Under the pieces are notes generated by a model. The model worked only from the letters and a program-made list of their open reading frames with translations. It did not search any database and was not told where the DNA came from. From OLB6 sp964620125 (GTDB taxonomy: Bacteria > Bacteroidota > Ignavibacteria > Kapaibacteriales > Kapaibacteriaceae), in NCBI GenBank assembly GCA_964620125.1, contig CAZUGQ010000017.1, positions 1 through 64,000 on the forward strand: a stretch of DNA of 64,000 nucleotides, read 5' to 3'. Numbering within the stretch: the stretch's first letter is position 1; each line of letters begins with the position of its first letter. A program made the translations under genes and the position numbers. Shown piece by piece: positions 1-9,003 of this stretch.

Positions 1-97
1 GTAAACACAACTATCGACCACCTGTAACTGCATTCTACAACAAGGCAGCCTAACCTCTAATTAGTAATCACAGACTGGATCGAAAAATCGACCCTTC

Positions 98-340
98 TCA
101 GGACGGCCAAAGCCCCCCCTTCGTGACAAACAACTTCATGTATCCAGCTTGGACACCACTAAAAATAAGGGCAATGCCAAACGCGATGAGGGCACCAAAG
201 TTTTCGACTTGATCGGCACTCATGGGCTTGGTGATCAGACCCGTAATAGAGAGCGTGGCAGTAGAGAAACCGCCGATGGTGATTAGGGACGTAAGGTCCA
301 TGCTTTGCGAAGAGTTCACCTGTTCCGTGGAAGAAGGCAT
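98..340 (-). CDS. small two-segment membrane protein, unknown function
   Basis: This 80-residue protein is not one I recognise. Two hydrophobic stretches, about residues 16-37 and 48-68, are separated by a short charged loop, so an inner-membrane hairpin is likely. A good ribosome site (AGGAG, 7 nt before the ATG) on the minus strand supports the start. The 3' end contains a seven-G run inside a copy of the dispersed AGGGGGCT motif, read as Lys-Gly-Gly-Leu-Trp. It lies 9 bp downstream of the glycosyltransferase stop, on the same strand, so the two are probably co-transcribed. The 97 bases before it hold nothing I can identify. Confidence 0.6.
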   Translation of the reverse strand: MPSSTEQVNSSQSMDLTSLITIGGFSTATLSITGLITKPMSADQVENFGALIAFGIALIFSGVQAGYMKLFVTKGGLWPS

Positions 341-348
341 AGGTACTC

Positions 349-1284
349 CTACACATCAATGAGAGTAAAGTTCTGAAATGCACCTACATGACGTCCGCCG
401 AGCAAGCGTTGCTCTATCCAGGTGAGTGCTTGGTATGCGGGTTTTTCATGTTTGAAGGGGGCTCGCGTAACGGGTTGCAACCCTGTGTAGTCCAAAGCCC
501 CTTTCCAGTCTATCGAAGCAATTCGTGTACTCATCACCGATGGGTGTGTGCCCTTGAACACCGGGAGCTTGGAGAGGTTACCGTATTGGAATACCTCGGA
601 GGGGGGGGGAGTTTCCTCGCCTCTGTACATGGCATCCATAAGGAACTTTTTCCGGTGCATGTAATCCGGTGGGCGCACCCAACCGTAGTGAAAGATGCGC
701 GCCCTGCTGTTGGCAACGGTGAGCTTGAAGGTGTTATCGCGCTGTGCAAAGTGCACGCCATCGAACTCGGGGATTCTTCGAAAGGACTGAGCGTCAACCC
801 AACTGTGAATGTCGGGGTGATTTCTGACAACGCGAATCTCGCGAGGGTACCAACCGTGGGAGTTGTGATAGTGATCATAATCACCCCAGAAGTGCAGGTA
901 GTTGAACACCATGCCTTCTACTCGGCTGTCGGAAAGTAAGTCCGAGCACCTGCGATGAATTGTTGGTAGGTCTGCTTCGTGGATCACTTCATCAGCTTGG
1001 AGATACAAAAGCCAATCACCTGTGCATTCAGCCTTTGCAATGTCTGTTTGACGAGCATATTCGGTACCACCGGTAAATGTCTTCGTGTCCCATTCGGTGT
1101 GAATGAGGCGAATCTTGTCGTCGCCTATGGCTCGAATCAACTCAACGGTGCGGTCGCCAACATCGCCTTTGCCAACAGCAATAACGAACTCATGGACGAC
1201 TGGCAACACACTGCGGATTGACTCAACAAATGGATAAAAGAGTGTGTGTGCATTCCTGCAGAAACTGAAAGCCGATATCTTCAT
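349..1284 (-). CDS. family 2 glycosyltransferase
   Basis: 311 residues. It is a GT-A fold glycosyltransferase of the GT2 type: the N-terminus (ISAFSFCRNAH) fits the nucleotide-sugar strand, and LQADEV near residue 96 is the DxD-like metal site. Such enzymes add sugars to lipopolysaccharide, glycans or surface proteins; the substrate cannot be read from sequence. I chose the ATG at 1284 because the conserved domain starts there, although the frame is open for 83 more codons upstream. A run of nine C on the coding strand (601-609, three consecutive Pro codons) lies within the gene and could allow phase variation. The start codon is 9 bp from that of the divergent gluQ-like gene. Confidence 0.8.
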   Translation of the reverse strand: MKISAFSFCRNAHTLFYPFVESIRSVLPVVHEFVIAVGKGDVGDRTVELIRAIGDDKIRLIHTEWDTKTFTGGTEYARQTDIAKAECTGDWLLYLQADEVIHEADLPTIHRRCSDLLSDSRVEGMVFNYLHFWGDYDHYHNSHGWYPREIRVVRNHPDIHSWVDAQSFRRIPEFDGVHFAQRDNTFKLTVANSRARIFHYGWVRPPDYMHRKKFLMDAMYRGEETPPPSEVFQYGNLSKLPVFKGTHPSVMSTRIASIDWKGALDYTGLQPVTRAPFKHEKPAYQALTWIEQRLLGGRHVGAFQNFTLIDV

Positions 1285-1293
1285 AGCGCAAAT

Positions 1294-2115
1294 ATGTCCA
1301 CCTTCCGTACACGTATCGCTCCGACGCCATCCGGCTACCTGCATCAAGGCAATGCCCTGAACTTTCTGATTACGTGGGCAAGGGCACGGCTTGCACAGGG
1401 ACAGGTGATGCTGCGAATTGACGACGTTGATCAAAGCAGGGTTCGAAGTGAATACGTACAAGATGTGTTCGACGTATTGTTGGCACTTCGGCTGAGTTGG
1501 GATCTTGGGCCGCGCACCGCTGAGGAGTTCCACGCGTCATGGTCGCAGCACCTGCGATATCCTCGTTACATGGATGTGCTCCAACAGCTACGAAACCGTG
1601 GTGTGCTGTTTGCCTGCACGTGCACACGCGCAGAAATCCGATCGCGCCGGGCAGACATGCGATACACCGGCCTGTGCCTGGATGCCGGACATGACTTCGA
1701 TGCGCCAAACGTTGCCTGGCGTTTGCGCACTCCACACACATTGCCGCTTCCCTTCCCTATACTACTCCAAAAGGAAGGTTCACCAGCATATCATCTAGCT
1801 AGTGTGGTTGATGATGTTGACTTTGGAATCACGCACATCGTTCGTGGTGCGGATCTTGAGCCGTCGTCTCTGGTACAGAAGTACCTGGCCTCGACCACGC
1901 CCGAACTAGCCCCTTTCCTGAACATCACCATTGAACACCACACGCTTCTTGTTGATGAGCAGGGTAAGAAATTGTCGAAAAGCCAGGGGGCTTTAGGTGT
2001 ATTTGGAAAGGTAGACATCGGAGAAATGAGAGAGCGTTTGATAGGACTAGCTGCGCATGCACTGCATATTCACACAGAAGATCTGAATCGGCTGCTTCGA
2101 AGACACCAGAGATAA
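1294..2115 (+). CDS. gluQ: glutamyl-Q tRNA(Asp) synthetase
   Basis: 273 residues, about half the length of a glutamyl-tRNA synthetase. It keeps the class I catalytic core and lacks the anticodon-binding domain. The HIGH-like motif is SGYLHQGN (near residue 13) and the second motif is KKLSKSQG (near residue 230). Cys residues in FACTCT and YTGLC fit the zinc site of the family. GluQ enzymes attach glutamate to queuosine in the anticodon of tRNA-Asp. The ATG at 1294 opens directly on the conserved RIAPTPSG. dksA, a common neighbour elsewhere, is absent. Divergent from the glycosyltransferase with 9 bp between the starts. Confidence 0.85.
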   Translation: MSTFRTRIAPTPSGYLHQGNALNFLITWARARLAQGQVMLRIDDVDQSRVRSEYVQDVFDVLLALRLSWDLGPRTAEEFHASWSQHLRYPRYMDVLQQLRNRGVLFACTCTRAEIRSRRADMRYTGLCLDAGHDFDAPNVAWRLRTPHTLPLPFPILLQKEGSPAYHLASVVDDVDFGITHIVRGADLEPSSLVQKYLASTTPELAPFLNITIEHHTLLVDEQGKKLSKSQGALGVFGKVDIGEMRERLIGLAAHALHIHTEDLNRLLRRHQR

Positions 2116-2192
2116 GCTGAGATTTGGTTGGAACACTCTGTTTGTGACGTCGTTTGTTGTGGTGTTCATTCACCACACTTAACGGAGTTGTT

Positions 2193-4466
2193 ATGCGATT
2201 GCGACTGTTTGGATGTTTTGTGGCCTTGGCGATGATGGTGCCAATGGCTGAGGCGATGGAGAGGCCCTGGACTACGGAAGCGTTGCCAGGCGGTGTTAAA
2301 GGAGTTGCAGTTACTGCAGCAGATCGGTATAGGTTTTGGGTTGCTACGATGAAGAGTATCCTGGCCACCACCGACGGTGGGTATACATGGGACACAGTAT
2401 TGGTTGCTACGGGCACATCGTCCTTTACGGCCATCAACTATCATCCGCTTACTGGCGTCACGGCTGTTGGCGAAGGAGGTGTTGTTGCCGGTGTTACGAG
2501 TACCGGACAGGTGTATGAGACAACGATTGATGCCGAACTCAGCCTTCGTGGTGTAGCTACCACGATTTCAGGCCGTGTGATTGTAGTTGGAAGTGATGCC
2601 AACAATTTGCCAGCAATCTTTTCATCGGAGTCCTTGGATGATCCATGGCAGATCTATGAGATTGACCTAGGCGGTGGTGTTGCGTTTAGTGGTGTGCGTA
2701 TCGTAAACGGCCATCCCGTTGCGTATGGAACTGTGCTCGCGGGCGAAGGTAGTGGACACCCATTTATTCTGCTTTCCGAGAATGAGGGAAACTCGTGGCG
2801 TACGTTGATGACTGATGAATCACGTGAGTTCGCCATTTCGGCTGTCACCAACGTGAGTATGCAGCTCATCGCCGTAGGATACCATTTGGAGGATGTTTCG
2901 AATGGCGGACTCTACCGTTCAACCGACGGTGGTGAAACCTGGCAATTCGAAGAGCACCAGGATATGGCATTGGTAAGTGACGTCGTCAGAGGTCAGCGCC
3001 TTGAAGTTATCGCCGTAGGCATGCGCTTTGTAGAGCTCGGTGGAGAACCCTTTGGCTTGATCTCTGAATTCAGCAGCACGGATGCAGGTCGCACATGGAG
3101 TGTTCAGGATCTTCCGTCTGCTGATGGAGGACCAATTCGGCTGGCAAGAGGTGAGGACCGTTTGATGGCCGTTGGATACAATGAGTTCGTGCATCAGCGA
3201 TGGTACGACCCCGCGCCAAATGAGCGCTCGGTTGTGTCGCTGCGTCGTCTACTTGATTTGGGGAGACTCCAGCCTAACGAGTTGGGCACGCAAACTTTCA
3301 GCAGTGTGGCAAGGAGCAACTCCGGTGCTGTTCGAACTGTAAAGCGAGTATATGCTCCTGTAGTGCTGGGCTTGTCGGTAGAGCACCCACGTGTTGGAAC
3401 GTTGCTTAGTCCTGGCGAAGAACTTGAGGTGCGTATTTCGTACGAGCCAGTTGGAGAAGGAACGGTGTGGGACGTACTGAGCGTGGAGTTCGACGATGGC
3501 AGCTTCCTTGACTTCTACGTTTCTGCGGTTAGCCTTGCCGATGAGAGCAACGGTAAACTTGAACAGCCAACCTCGGGCATCGGTTTCGGTGTTGTGAACG
3601 GAACCCACCCCCAAATGAACCGTGCTGTTCTTGCACGGAATGCATCTGCCGAGCCGATCACAGTTACCGAGGTTGAAATAGTTGGCGAGGATAGGATTGC
3701 ATTTATCGTTGAACCAGAACTGCCGCTGCCCGCAATTCTTCAACCAGGCCAAGAACTCATGGGTGATGTGTACTTCATGCCATACGATAAAGGCATCTAC
3801 CGAACTGAATGCGAAGTGCGTACCTCGGTAGGGAAGTTGCTCATACCCGTCGCAGCTGAGAGTAGGATTGATGTGCTAACAGACGTTGTAGACTTTGGCG
3901 AAGTACCGATAGGTGAGCAAAAAGTAGTGGAATCACGATTCCGCCACGGAACAGCCAACATCGAGCTTCAGGTGGAAAGCATTCAGCAGCTTTCTGTGGT
4001 GTTCGCAGTCAACGGTGTAGAGCCGCAGCTTCCATGGTCTGGTGCTCCATCCGATGTGTTTACCGTCCTGTTTCAAGCTGCCCCCTTATCGGAAGGACTT
4101 GCCGCATTGGTGCACACCGTAGTGTGGAGTGATGCCGTGCTGGGCGATGTGCGGCACGACCGGAGGATACTCAGGGTGCACGGACGAGCAGGCTCGACCA
4201 GTGTAGATGAACTACCATCGGAGCAACTGAGCTTCTATCCCAATCCCTCGAGCCAGTCTGTAACTGTTAACCTTCCCGATGGCCATATGTGGCGTTCGCT
4301 GAGCATTCTTGACGCGACGGGAAGCTCACAACTAACGATACCGCTGAATGGTGACGCGTCCGCCGTCAAGGCCGACGTTGGCTCGCTTGCTCCTGGCCTG
4401 TATATAGTTCAGGCAACCGCCGAAGATGCTATTGTACGGCAAAGCATGGTGAAGGCTGGTAACTAA
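2193..4466 (+). CDS. T9SS-exported Asp-box (BNR-like) repeat protein
   Basis: 757 residues. A signal peptide (about 1-22, ending AEA) is followed by several Asp-box repeats of the S-x-D-x-G-x-T-W type (TTDGGYTWD, STDGGETWQ, STDAGRTWS), indicating a beta-propeller. Two or three Ig-like domains follow, including VDFGEVPIG typical of ASPM/Hydin-like modules. The C-terminus from about residue 675 has LSFYPNPSSQSV and ends in a beta-rich domain, the type A sorting signal of the type IX secretion system, so the protein should be secreted or anchored at the cell surface. The start at 2193 has GGAG 5 nt upstream. The ligand is unknown. It is transcribed alone. Confidence 0.8.
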   Translation: MRLRLFGCFVALAMMVPMAEAMERPWTTEALPGGVKGVAVTAADRYRFWVATMKSILATTDGGYTWDTVLVATGTSSFTAINYHPLTGVTAVGEGGVVAGVTSTGQVYETTIDAELSLRGVATTISGRVIVVGSDANNLPAIFSSESLDDPWQIYEIDLGGGVAFSGVRIVNGHPVAYGTVLAGEGSGHPFILLSENEGNSWRTLMTDESREFAISAVTNVSMQLIAVGYHLEDVSNGGLYRSTDGGETWQFEEHQDMALVSDVVRGQRLEVIAVGMRFVELGGEPFGLISEFSSTDAGRTWSVQDLPSADGGPIRLARGEDRLMAVGYNEFVHQRWYDPAPNERSVVSLRRLLDLGRLQPNELGTQTFSSVARSNSGAVRTVKRVYAPVVLGLSVEHPRVGTLLSPGEELEVRISYEPVGEGTVWDVLSVEFDDGSFLDFYVSAVSLADESNGKLEQPTSGIGFGVVNGTHPQMNRAVLARNASAEPITVTEVEIVGEDRIAFIVEPELPLPAILQPGQELMGDVYFMPYDKGIYRTECEVRTSVGKLLIPVAAESRIDVLTDVVDFGEVPIGEQKVVESRFRHGTANIELQVESIQQLSVVFAVNGVEPQLPWSGAPSDVFTVLFQAAPLSEGLAALVHTVVWSDAVLGDVRHDRRILRVHGRAGSTSVDELPSEQLSFYPNPSSQSVTVNLPDGHMWRSLSILDATGSSQLTIPLNGDASAVKADVGSLAPGLYIVQATAEDAIVRQSMVKAGN

Positions 4467-4503
4467 GGAATACCGCACCCAGTTTGGGGACCACTGGGGG
4501 TCC

Positions 4504-4534
4504 TTGGTTTTCTCCCCTCAGCCCCTTACTTTTG
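4504..4534 (+). promoter_or_regulatory. Bacteroidota-type promoter for the rpsL operon
   Basis: TTGG at 4504-4507 and TACTTTTG at 4527-4534 are separated by about 20 nt, matching the known TTTG / TAnnTTTG consensus of Bacteroidota housekeeping promoters. Transcription would start near 4538-4541, about 75 nt before rpsL, so this mRNA has a normal leader. The assignment is by pattern only. Confidence 0.5.
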
Positions 4535-4545
4535 TCGGCTCCAAC

Positions 4546-4569
4546 GGCACGGAGGTTCGCCTCCGTGCC
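4546..4569 (+). terminator. perfect 10-bp hairpin with TTCG loop before rpsL
   Basis: GGCACGGAGG and CCTCCGTGCC enclose the stable tetraloop TTCG. No T-run follows. It can terminate transcription of the upstream secreted-protein gene, but it also lies at the predicted 5' end of the rpsL mRNA, where it could stabilise the transcript or act as an attenuator. A weaker GGACC/GGTCC stem is at 4488-4503. Confidence 0.5.
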
Positions 4570-4616
4570 ATTCACTATCTCAATCAACGATTACGCGACT
4601 ACGCAGGTCCTAGCGA

Positions 4617-5024
4617 ATGCCAACGATTAGCCAACTTGTCCGCAACGGACGCAAAGTGGTAACGGTGAAGAGCAAGTCTCCCGCTCTTCAGAGCTGCCCG
4701 CAGAAGCGTGGTGTGTGCACACGTGTGTACACAACCACACCTAAGAAGCCCAACTCTGCACTTCGCAAGGTTGCGCGTGTTCGGTTATCGAACGGCATCG
4801 AGGTCACGGCCTACATTCCGGGAGAAGGCCACAACCTGCAGGAGCACAGCATTGTGATGATTCGCGGTGGACGGGTAAAGGATTTGCCCGGCGTGCGATA
4901 TCACATCGTTCGTGGAGCGGCCGACACGCAAGGTGTTGCCAAGCGTATGCAGGGCCGGTCCAAGTATGGTGCCAAACGTCCGAAGCCCGGACAACCAGCT
5001 CCAGCAGCCAAGGGTAAGAAGTAA
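4617..5024 (+). CDS. rpsL: 30S ribosomal protein S12
   Basis: 135 residues, close to the usual length with a slightly longer basic C-terminal tail. The conserved TTPKKPNSALRK and KDLPGVRYH segments of the decoding-centre protein are intact; the lysines linked to streptomycin sensitivity are the wild-type residues. S12 monitors codon-anticodon pairing in the 30S A site. It is the first gene of the joined str-S10-spc-alpha cluster and is followed by rpsG after 11 nt. No clear Shine-Dalgarno site is visible. Confidence 0.98.
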   Translation: MPTISQLVRNGRKVVTVKSKSPALQSCPQKRGVCTRVYTTTPKKPNSALRKVARVRLSNGIEVTAYIPGEGHNLQEHSIVMIRGGRVKDLPGVRYHIVRGAADTQGVAKRMQGRSKYGAKRPKPGQPAPAAKGKK

Positions 5025-5035
5025 GGATCAGGATT

Positions 5036-5503
5036 ATGCGCAAGAAAAGATCAGACAAACGCCGCACGATGGCCGATCCTCGATACAACGATGTGACGCT
5101 GGCCAAGTTTGTAAACAACGTGATGGAGCAGGGCAACAAGTCCAAAGCTCGGTCCATCGTATACGAGGCGTTCAGCATCGTAGCCGACAAAACGAAGGAA
5201 GATCCACTCGAGGTATTCCGCAAGGCCATGCAGAACGTTGGGCCCTCCATCGAGATCCGTCCGCGCCGGGTGGGTGGTGCCACCTACCAGGTGCCAATGG
5301 AAGTGCGCGAAGAACGCCGCATTGCCCTGGCGATTCGCTGGATCAAAAAATTTGCAAGCGAACGACGCGACCGCTCGATGGCATCCAAATTGGCCAGCGA
5401 GATCATGGCCGCAGCAGCAGGGGAAGGGGGCGCTATACGCCGTCGGGACGAAATGCACCGCATGGCCGACGCAAACCGTGCCTTCTCCCACTTCCGCTGG
5501 TAA
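5036..5503 (+). CDS. rpsG: 30S ribosomal protein S7
   Basis: 155 residues, typical length. The N-terminus (MRKKRSDKR) and the core VGGATYQVPMEV are characteristic of S7, which nucleates assembly of the 30S head by binding the 3' major domain of 16S rRNA. It sits between rpsL and fusA as in the classical str operon, where S7 is the usual translational repressor. No regulatory structure was identified in the 11 nt before it. Confidence 0.98.
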   Translation: MRKKRSDKRRTMADPRYNDVTLAKFVNNVMEQGNKSKARSIVYEAFSIVADKTKEDPLEVFRKAMQNVGPSIEIRPRRVGGATYQVPMEVREERRIALAIRWIKKFASERRDRSMASKLASEIMAAAAGEGGAIRRRDEMHRMADANRAFSHFRW

Positions 5504-5551
5504 GAATCCAGCACGTTCTTTGACACATCTGGCGTTTACCAACCGACGATC

Positions 5552-7591
5552 ATGCCGCGCTCCGTCGCCATAGACCACGTACGAAACATCGGCATCATGG
5601 CTCACATCGATGCTGGCAAAACCACAACAACGGAGCGCATTCTTTACTACACCGGTGTTTTACACCGCATGGGCGAAGTCCACGAAGGCACGGCCTTCAC
5701 AGACTACATGGAGCAGGAGAAGGAACGTGGTATCACGATCACCTCGGCGGCCGTGTCCTGCGCTTGGCGCGATCATGTTATCAACATCATCGATACACCA
5801 GGCCACGTGGACTTCACGGCCGAAGTTCAGCGTTCACTTCGTGTTCTTGATGGTGCCATCGGACTGTTCTGTGCCGTAGCAGGTGTCGAGCCGCAGAGTG
5901 AGACCGTGTGGCATCAAGCCAATCAGTACCACGTACCGCGGATTGCTTTCGTAAACAAGATGGACAGAATTGGGGCGAACTTCCCTCGTGTTCTGGACAT
6001 GATGCGAAGCAGACTCGGAGCACGCCCCGTGGCAATTCAGATACCGTATGGTGCTGAAGATAGATTCCGTGGGGTTGTTGATCTGATCCGCATGGAAGTG
6101 ATTGAATTCGACCAGGAAGATGGCAGCGTTTTCGAGATTCTACCCATCCCTGCCGACGTTGTTGACGAAGCAACACAAGCACGCGAAGCGATGATTGAAG
6201 CAGCGGTGGAGTTCGACGACGTGCTCCTTGAGCGATACCTTGGTGGTGAGGTTATCAGCGAAGCCGACATCAAACGTGTGATTCGATGGGCAACACTCCA
6301 CAACAGGATCACTCCTGTGCTTTGTGGGTCATCACTTCGCAATAAGGGCGTGCAACAGTTGCTGGACAGCGTGTTAGACTACCTCCCATCTCCAATGGAC
6401 GTAGGCCATGTCCATGGACACGATGTGAAGAATCCTGACAGGGAAGATACGCGGCCACCACACGACGAAGCCCCCTTCAGTGCTTTGGCGTTTAAGGTTC
6501 TTACCGACCCATTTGTTGGGCGACTCACGTTTGTGAGGATCTACTCCGGCACCCTTACCGTAGGCCAACAGGTACTCAATGTTGGGCAGGACAAGAAAGA
6601 GCGAGCCGGGAAGATTCTGCGAATGGCGGCCAATAAACGAGAAGAGTTGCAGGAAGCCTATGCTGGCGACATCGTAGCCATCCCCGCACTGCGATTCACG
6701 CGGACCGGAGACACCCTTGCCGATGCAAAACACCCCATTCTGCTAGAACCTATAGAGTTTGCAGAACCCGTGATCAATCAGGCCATCGAGGCGCGGACCC
6801 TAGCCGACCAGGATCGGCTCCTCGATGCCCTGCAGCGGCTCATGGATGAAGACCCAACATTTCGGTTCTTCACGGATCCAGAGACCGGGCAGATCATAAT
6901 CAGCGGTGTTGGCGAGTTGCACTTGGAAATTCTTGTTGACCGCCTGAACCGCGAGTTCAATGTTCCAGTTAAAGTTGGTAAACCCCAGGTAGCCTTTCGA
7001 GAAACGGTCTCTTCCCCAGCACGCGGTCAGGGCGAGTTCATTCGCAGCGTTGCAGGCAAGAACCAATTCGGACAGGTAACGTTGGAAATACGTCCGAACG
7101 ACCCTGGAAAAGGCCTCGAGTTCCGCAACGAACTCTCGAACGAGGTACTTCCAGAGCCGTACGCGAAGAGTGTCGCGAAGGGGGCTTTGGAAGCCCTCAA
7201 GGTGGGACCCGTGGCAGGATACCCCATGATAGACGTCATGGCCGTCCTGGTAGACGCGGCATACAATGAAGAGGATGCCACCGAAACGGCGTATGCCGTG
7301 GCAGCCTCCATAGCAGCGCGGGAAGCCGTGCGCAAGGCAAATCCCTTGCTCATGGAACCCGTGTTCATGGTGGAGGTGGTGACTCCCGAAGAACATGTTG
7401 GCGATGTGATCGCCGACTTAAGCTCACGCATGGGAAGGATTGAGGGAATACAGACCCGTGATGTTCTGCAAGTTGTCTCTGCACATGTGCCTCTCTCGCA
7501 CATGTTCGGATATGTAACGCAGCTTCGATCTCTAACCCAAGGCCGTGGCAGCTATACAATGAAATTCAGTCGGTACGAAGCAAAGGTGTAG
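5552..7591 (+). CDS. fusA: elongation factor G
   Basis: 679 residues, slightly shorter than the E. coli protein (704). GTPase motifs are intact: G1 AHIDAGKTT at residues 17-25, G3 DTPGH at 81-85, G4 NKMD at 135-138. Domains II to V follow in normal order, ending with RGSYTMKFSRYEAK. EF-G drives translocation of tRNA and mRNA on the ribosome. Two copies of the dispersed motif (6469, 7180) lie within it in opposite orientations. tuf follows after 120 nt containing a promoter-like sequence. Confidence 0.97.
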   Translation: MPRSVAIDHVRNIGIMAHIDAGKTTTTERILYYTGVLHRMGEVHEGTAFTDYMEQEKERGITITSAAVSCAWRDHVINIIDTPGHVDFTAEVQRSLRVLDGAIGLFCAVAGVEPQSETVWHQANQYHVPRIAFVNKMDRIGANFPRVLDMMRSRLGARPVAIQIPYGAEDRFRGVVDLIRMEVIEFDQEDGSVFEILPIPADVVDEATQAREAMIEAAVEFDDVLLERYLGGEVISEADIKRVIRWATLHNRITPVLCGSSLRNKGVQQLLDSVLDYLPSPMDVGHVHGHDVKNPDREDTRPPHDEAPFSALAFKVLTDPFVGRLTFVRIYSGTLTVGQQVLNVGQDKKERAGKILRMAANKREELQEAYAGDIVAIPALRFTRTGDTLADAKHPILLEPIEFAEPVINQAIEARTLADQDRLLDALQRLMDEDPTFRFFTDPETGQIIISGVGELHLEILVDRLNREFNVPVKVGKPQVAFRETVSSPARGQGEFIRSVAGKNQFGQVTLEIRPNDPGKGLEFRNELSNEVLPEPYAKSVAKGALEALKVGPVAGYPMIDVMAVLVDAAYNEEDATETAYAVAASIAAREAVRKANPLLMEPVFMVEVVTPEEHVGDVIADLSSRMGRIEGIQTRDVLQVVSAHVPLSHMFGYVTQLRSLTQGRGSYTMKFSRYEAKV

Positions 7592-7603
7592 GGTTTGTAG
7601 CTG

Positions 7604-7634
7604 TTTCAGGTTCCAAACATTTTCCGTACCTTTG
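7604..7634 (+). promoter_or_regulatory. candidate internal promoter before tuf
   Basis: TACCTTTG at 7627-7634 matches the TAnnTTTG box exactly. TTTC at 7604-7607, 19 nt upstream, is a one-mismatch fit to TTTG. The 120-nt gap between fusA and tuf suggests separate, probably stronger, transcription of tuf. Predicted start near 7638-7641. Confidence 0.45.
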
Positions 7635-7711
7635 TTTTCTTTCCCGAAAACGACGTTCAATCAGTCTAACAACAACTTCTCACCTGTACTGCAACCCTAG
7701 GAGTTTGCATC

Positions 7712-8917
7712 ATGGCCAAGGAAAAATTTGAGCGGAACAAACCCCACGTGAACGTTGGCACGATTGGCCACGTTGACCATGGCAAGACCACGCTCACGGC
7801 CGCCATCACGATGTCGCTGGCCACAAAGGGTCTTTCGGAAAAGCGTTCATTCGATTCGATTGACAATGCTCCGGAAGAGAAGGCACGTGGAATCACGATT
7901 GCCACTGCTCACGTTGAGTATGAGACGGAGAACCGTCACTATGCCCACGTAGACTGCCCGGGTCACGCCGACTACGTGAAGAACATGATCACCGGTGCAG
8001 CACAGATGGATGGTGCCATCCTTGTAGTTGCTGCAACAGACGGACCGATGCCGCAGACTCGTGAGCACATTCTGCTTGCCCGTCAGGTAGGTGTACCGCG
8101 CATCGTGGTGTTCATGAATAAGGTAGACATTGCCGACCCAGAGCTTGTGGAACTGGTGGAACTTGAAATCCGCGAGTTGCTAAGCAAGTACGAGTTTCCT
8201 GGCGACGAAATTCCCATCGTTCCAGGTTCAGCCCTCAAGGCATTGGATGCAGCATCAAGCGGTGCTGATGCATCACACCCCGACATGCAGTGCATCTTCA
8301 AGCTGATGGAAGCTGTGGATACCTACATCCCAACTCCAGAGCGTGATGTAGACAAGCCTTTCCTTATGCCGGTGGAAGACGTGTTCTCGATCACTGGCCG
8401 TGGAACAGTAGGCACAGGACGTATCGAGCGTGGCATCATCAAGGTAAACGAAGAAGTAGAAATTGTAGGCTTCGGTCTGCAAAAGAAGAGCACCGTTACC
8501 GGCATCGAAATGTTCCGCAAGCTGCTTGATGAAGGGCGTGCTGGTGACAACGTTGGGCTTCTGCTCCGCGGTGTTGACAAGGAAGAACTCGAGCGCGGCA
8601 TGGTAATCTCCAAGCCCGGTTCGATAACGCCGCACCACAAGTTCAATGCTCAGGCATACGTGCTCACGAAGGAAGAAGGCGGACGTCACACGCCATTCTT
8701 CAACGGCTACCGTCCGCAATTCTATTTCCGTACCACCGACGTAACGGGTGTGCTCAACCTCCCATCCGGTGTGGAAATGATTATGCCAGGCGACAACATT
8801 GACAATCTAGAAGTAGAGCTCATCACGCCCGTAGCCATGGAAGAAGGACTCCGTTTCGCCATCCGCGAAGGAGGCCGTACGGTAGGCGCAGGTGTTGTAA
8901 CAAAGGTTCTCGAATAA
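7712..8917 (+). CDS. tuf: elongation factor Tu
   Basis: 401 residues, normal length. G1 is GHVDHGKTT (residues 19-27), G3 DCPGH (81-85), G4 NKVD (136-139); the switch and domain II/III segments are complete. EF-Tu brings aminoacyl-tRNA to the ribosome. A short loop insert around residues 185-200 (SGADASHPDMQ) is a lineage feature. No second tuf copy is in this window. It has its own candidate promoter upstream and a strong hairpin downstream, so it may be partly insulated from the S10 genes that follow. Confidence 0.98.
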   Translation: MAKEKFERNKPHVNVGTIGHVDHGKTTLTAAITMSLATKGLSEKRSFDSIDNAPEEKARGITIATAHVEYETENRHYAHVDCPGHADYVKNMITGAAQMDGAILVVAATDGPMPQTREHILLARQVGVPRIVVFMNKVDIADPELVELVELEIRELLSKYEFPGDEIPIVPGSALKALDAASSGADASHPDMQCIFKLMEAVDTYIPTPERDVDKPFLMPVEDVFSITGRGTVGTGRIERGIIKVNEEVEIVGFGLQKKSTVTGIEMFRKLLDEGRAGDNVGLLLRGVDKEELERGMVISKPGSITPHHKFNAQAYVLTKEEGGRHTPFFNGYRPQFYFRTTDVTGVLNLPSGVEMIMPGDNIDNLEVELITPVAMEEGLRFAIREGGRTVGAGVVTKVLE

Positions 8918-8935
8918 GTTTTCAATCGGGATGAA

Positions 8936-8966
8936 CAAACGGGGGAAGGTCTCCTTCCCTCGTTTG
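8936..8966 (+). terminator. 14-bp hairpin between tuf and rpsJ
   Basis: The arms 8936-8949 and 8953-8966 pair over 14 bp with a single G-T wobble and a 3-nt loop (TCT). No T-run follows, so this is a terminator-like or processing hairpin rather than a canonical intrinsic terminator. It could set the ratio of tuf to the downstream ribosomal genes. Confidence 0.6.
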
Positions 8967-9003
8967 CCGTCTCAACCTCATCCTCCACCAGGAGAAAAGA
9001 CGA

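Noticed and set aside
388..939. A 183-codon plus-strand open frame
   Set aside because: It is antisense to the glycosyltransferase, which has clear motifs; no protein family resemblance.
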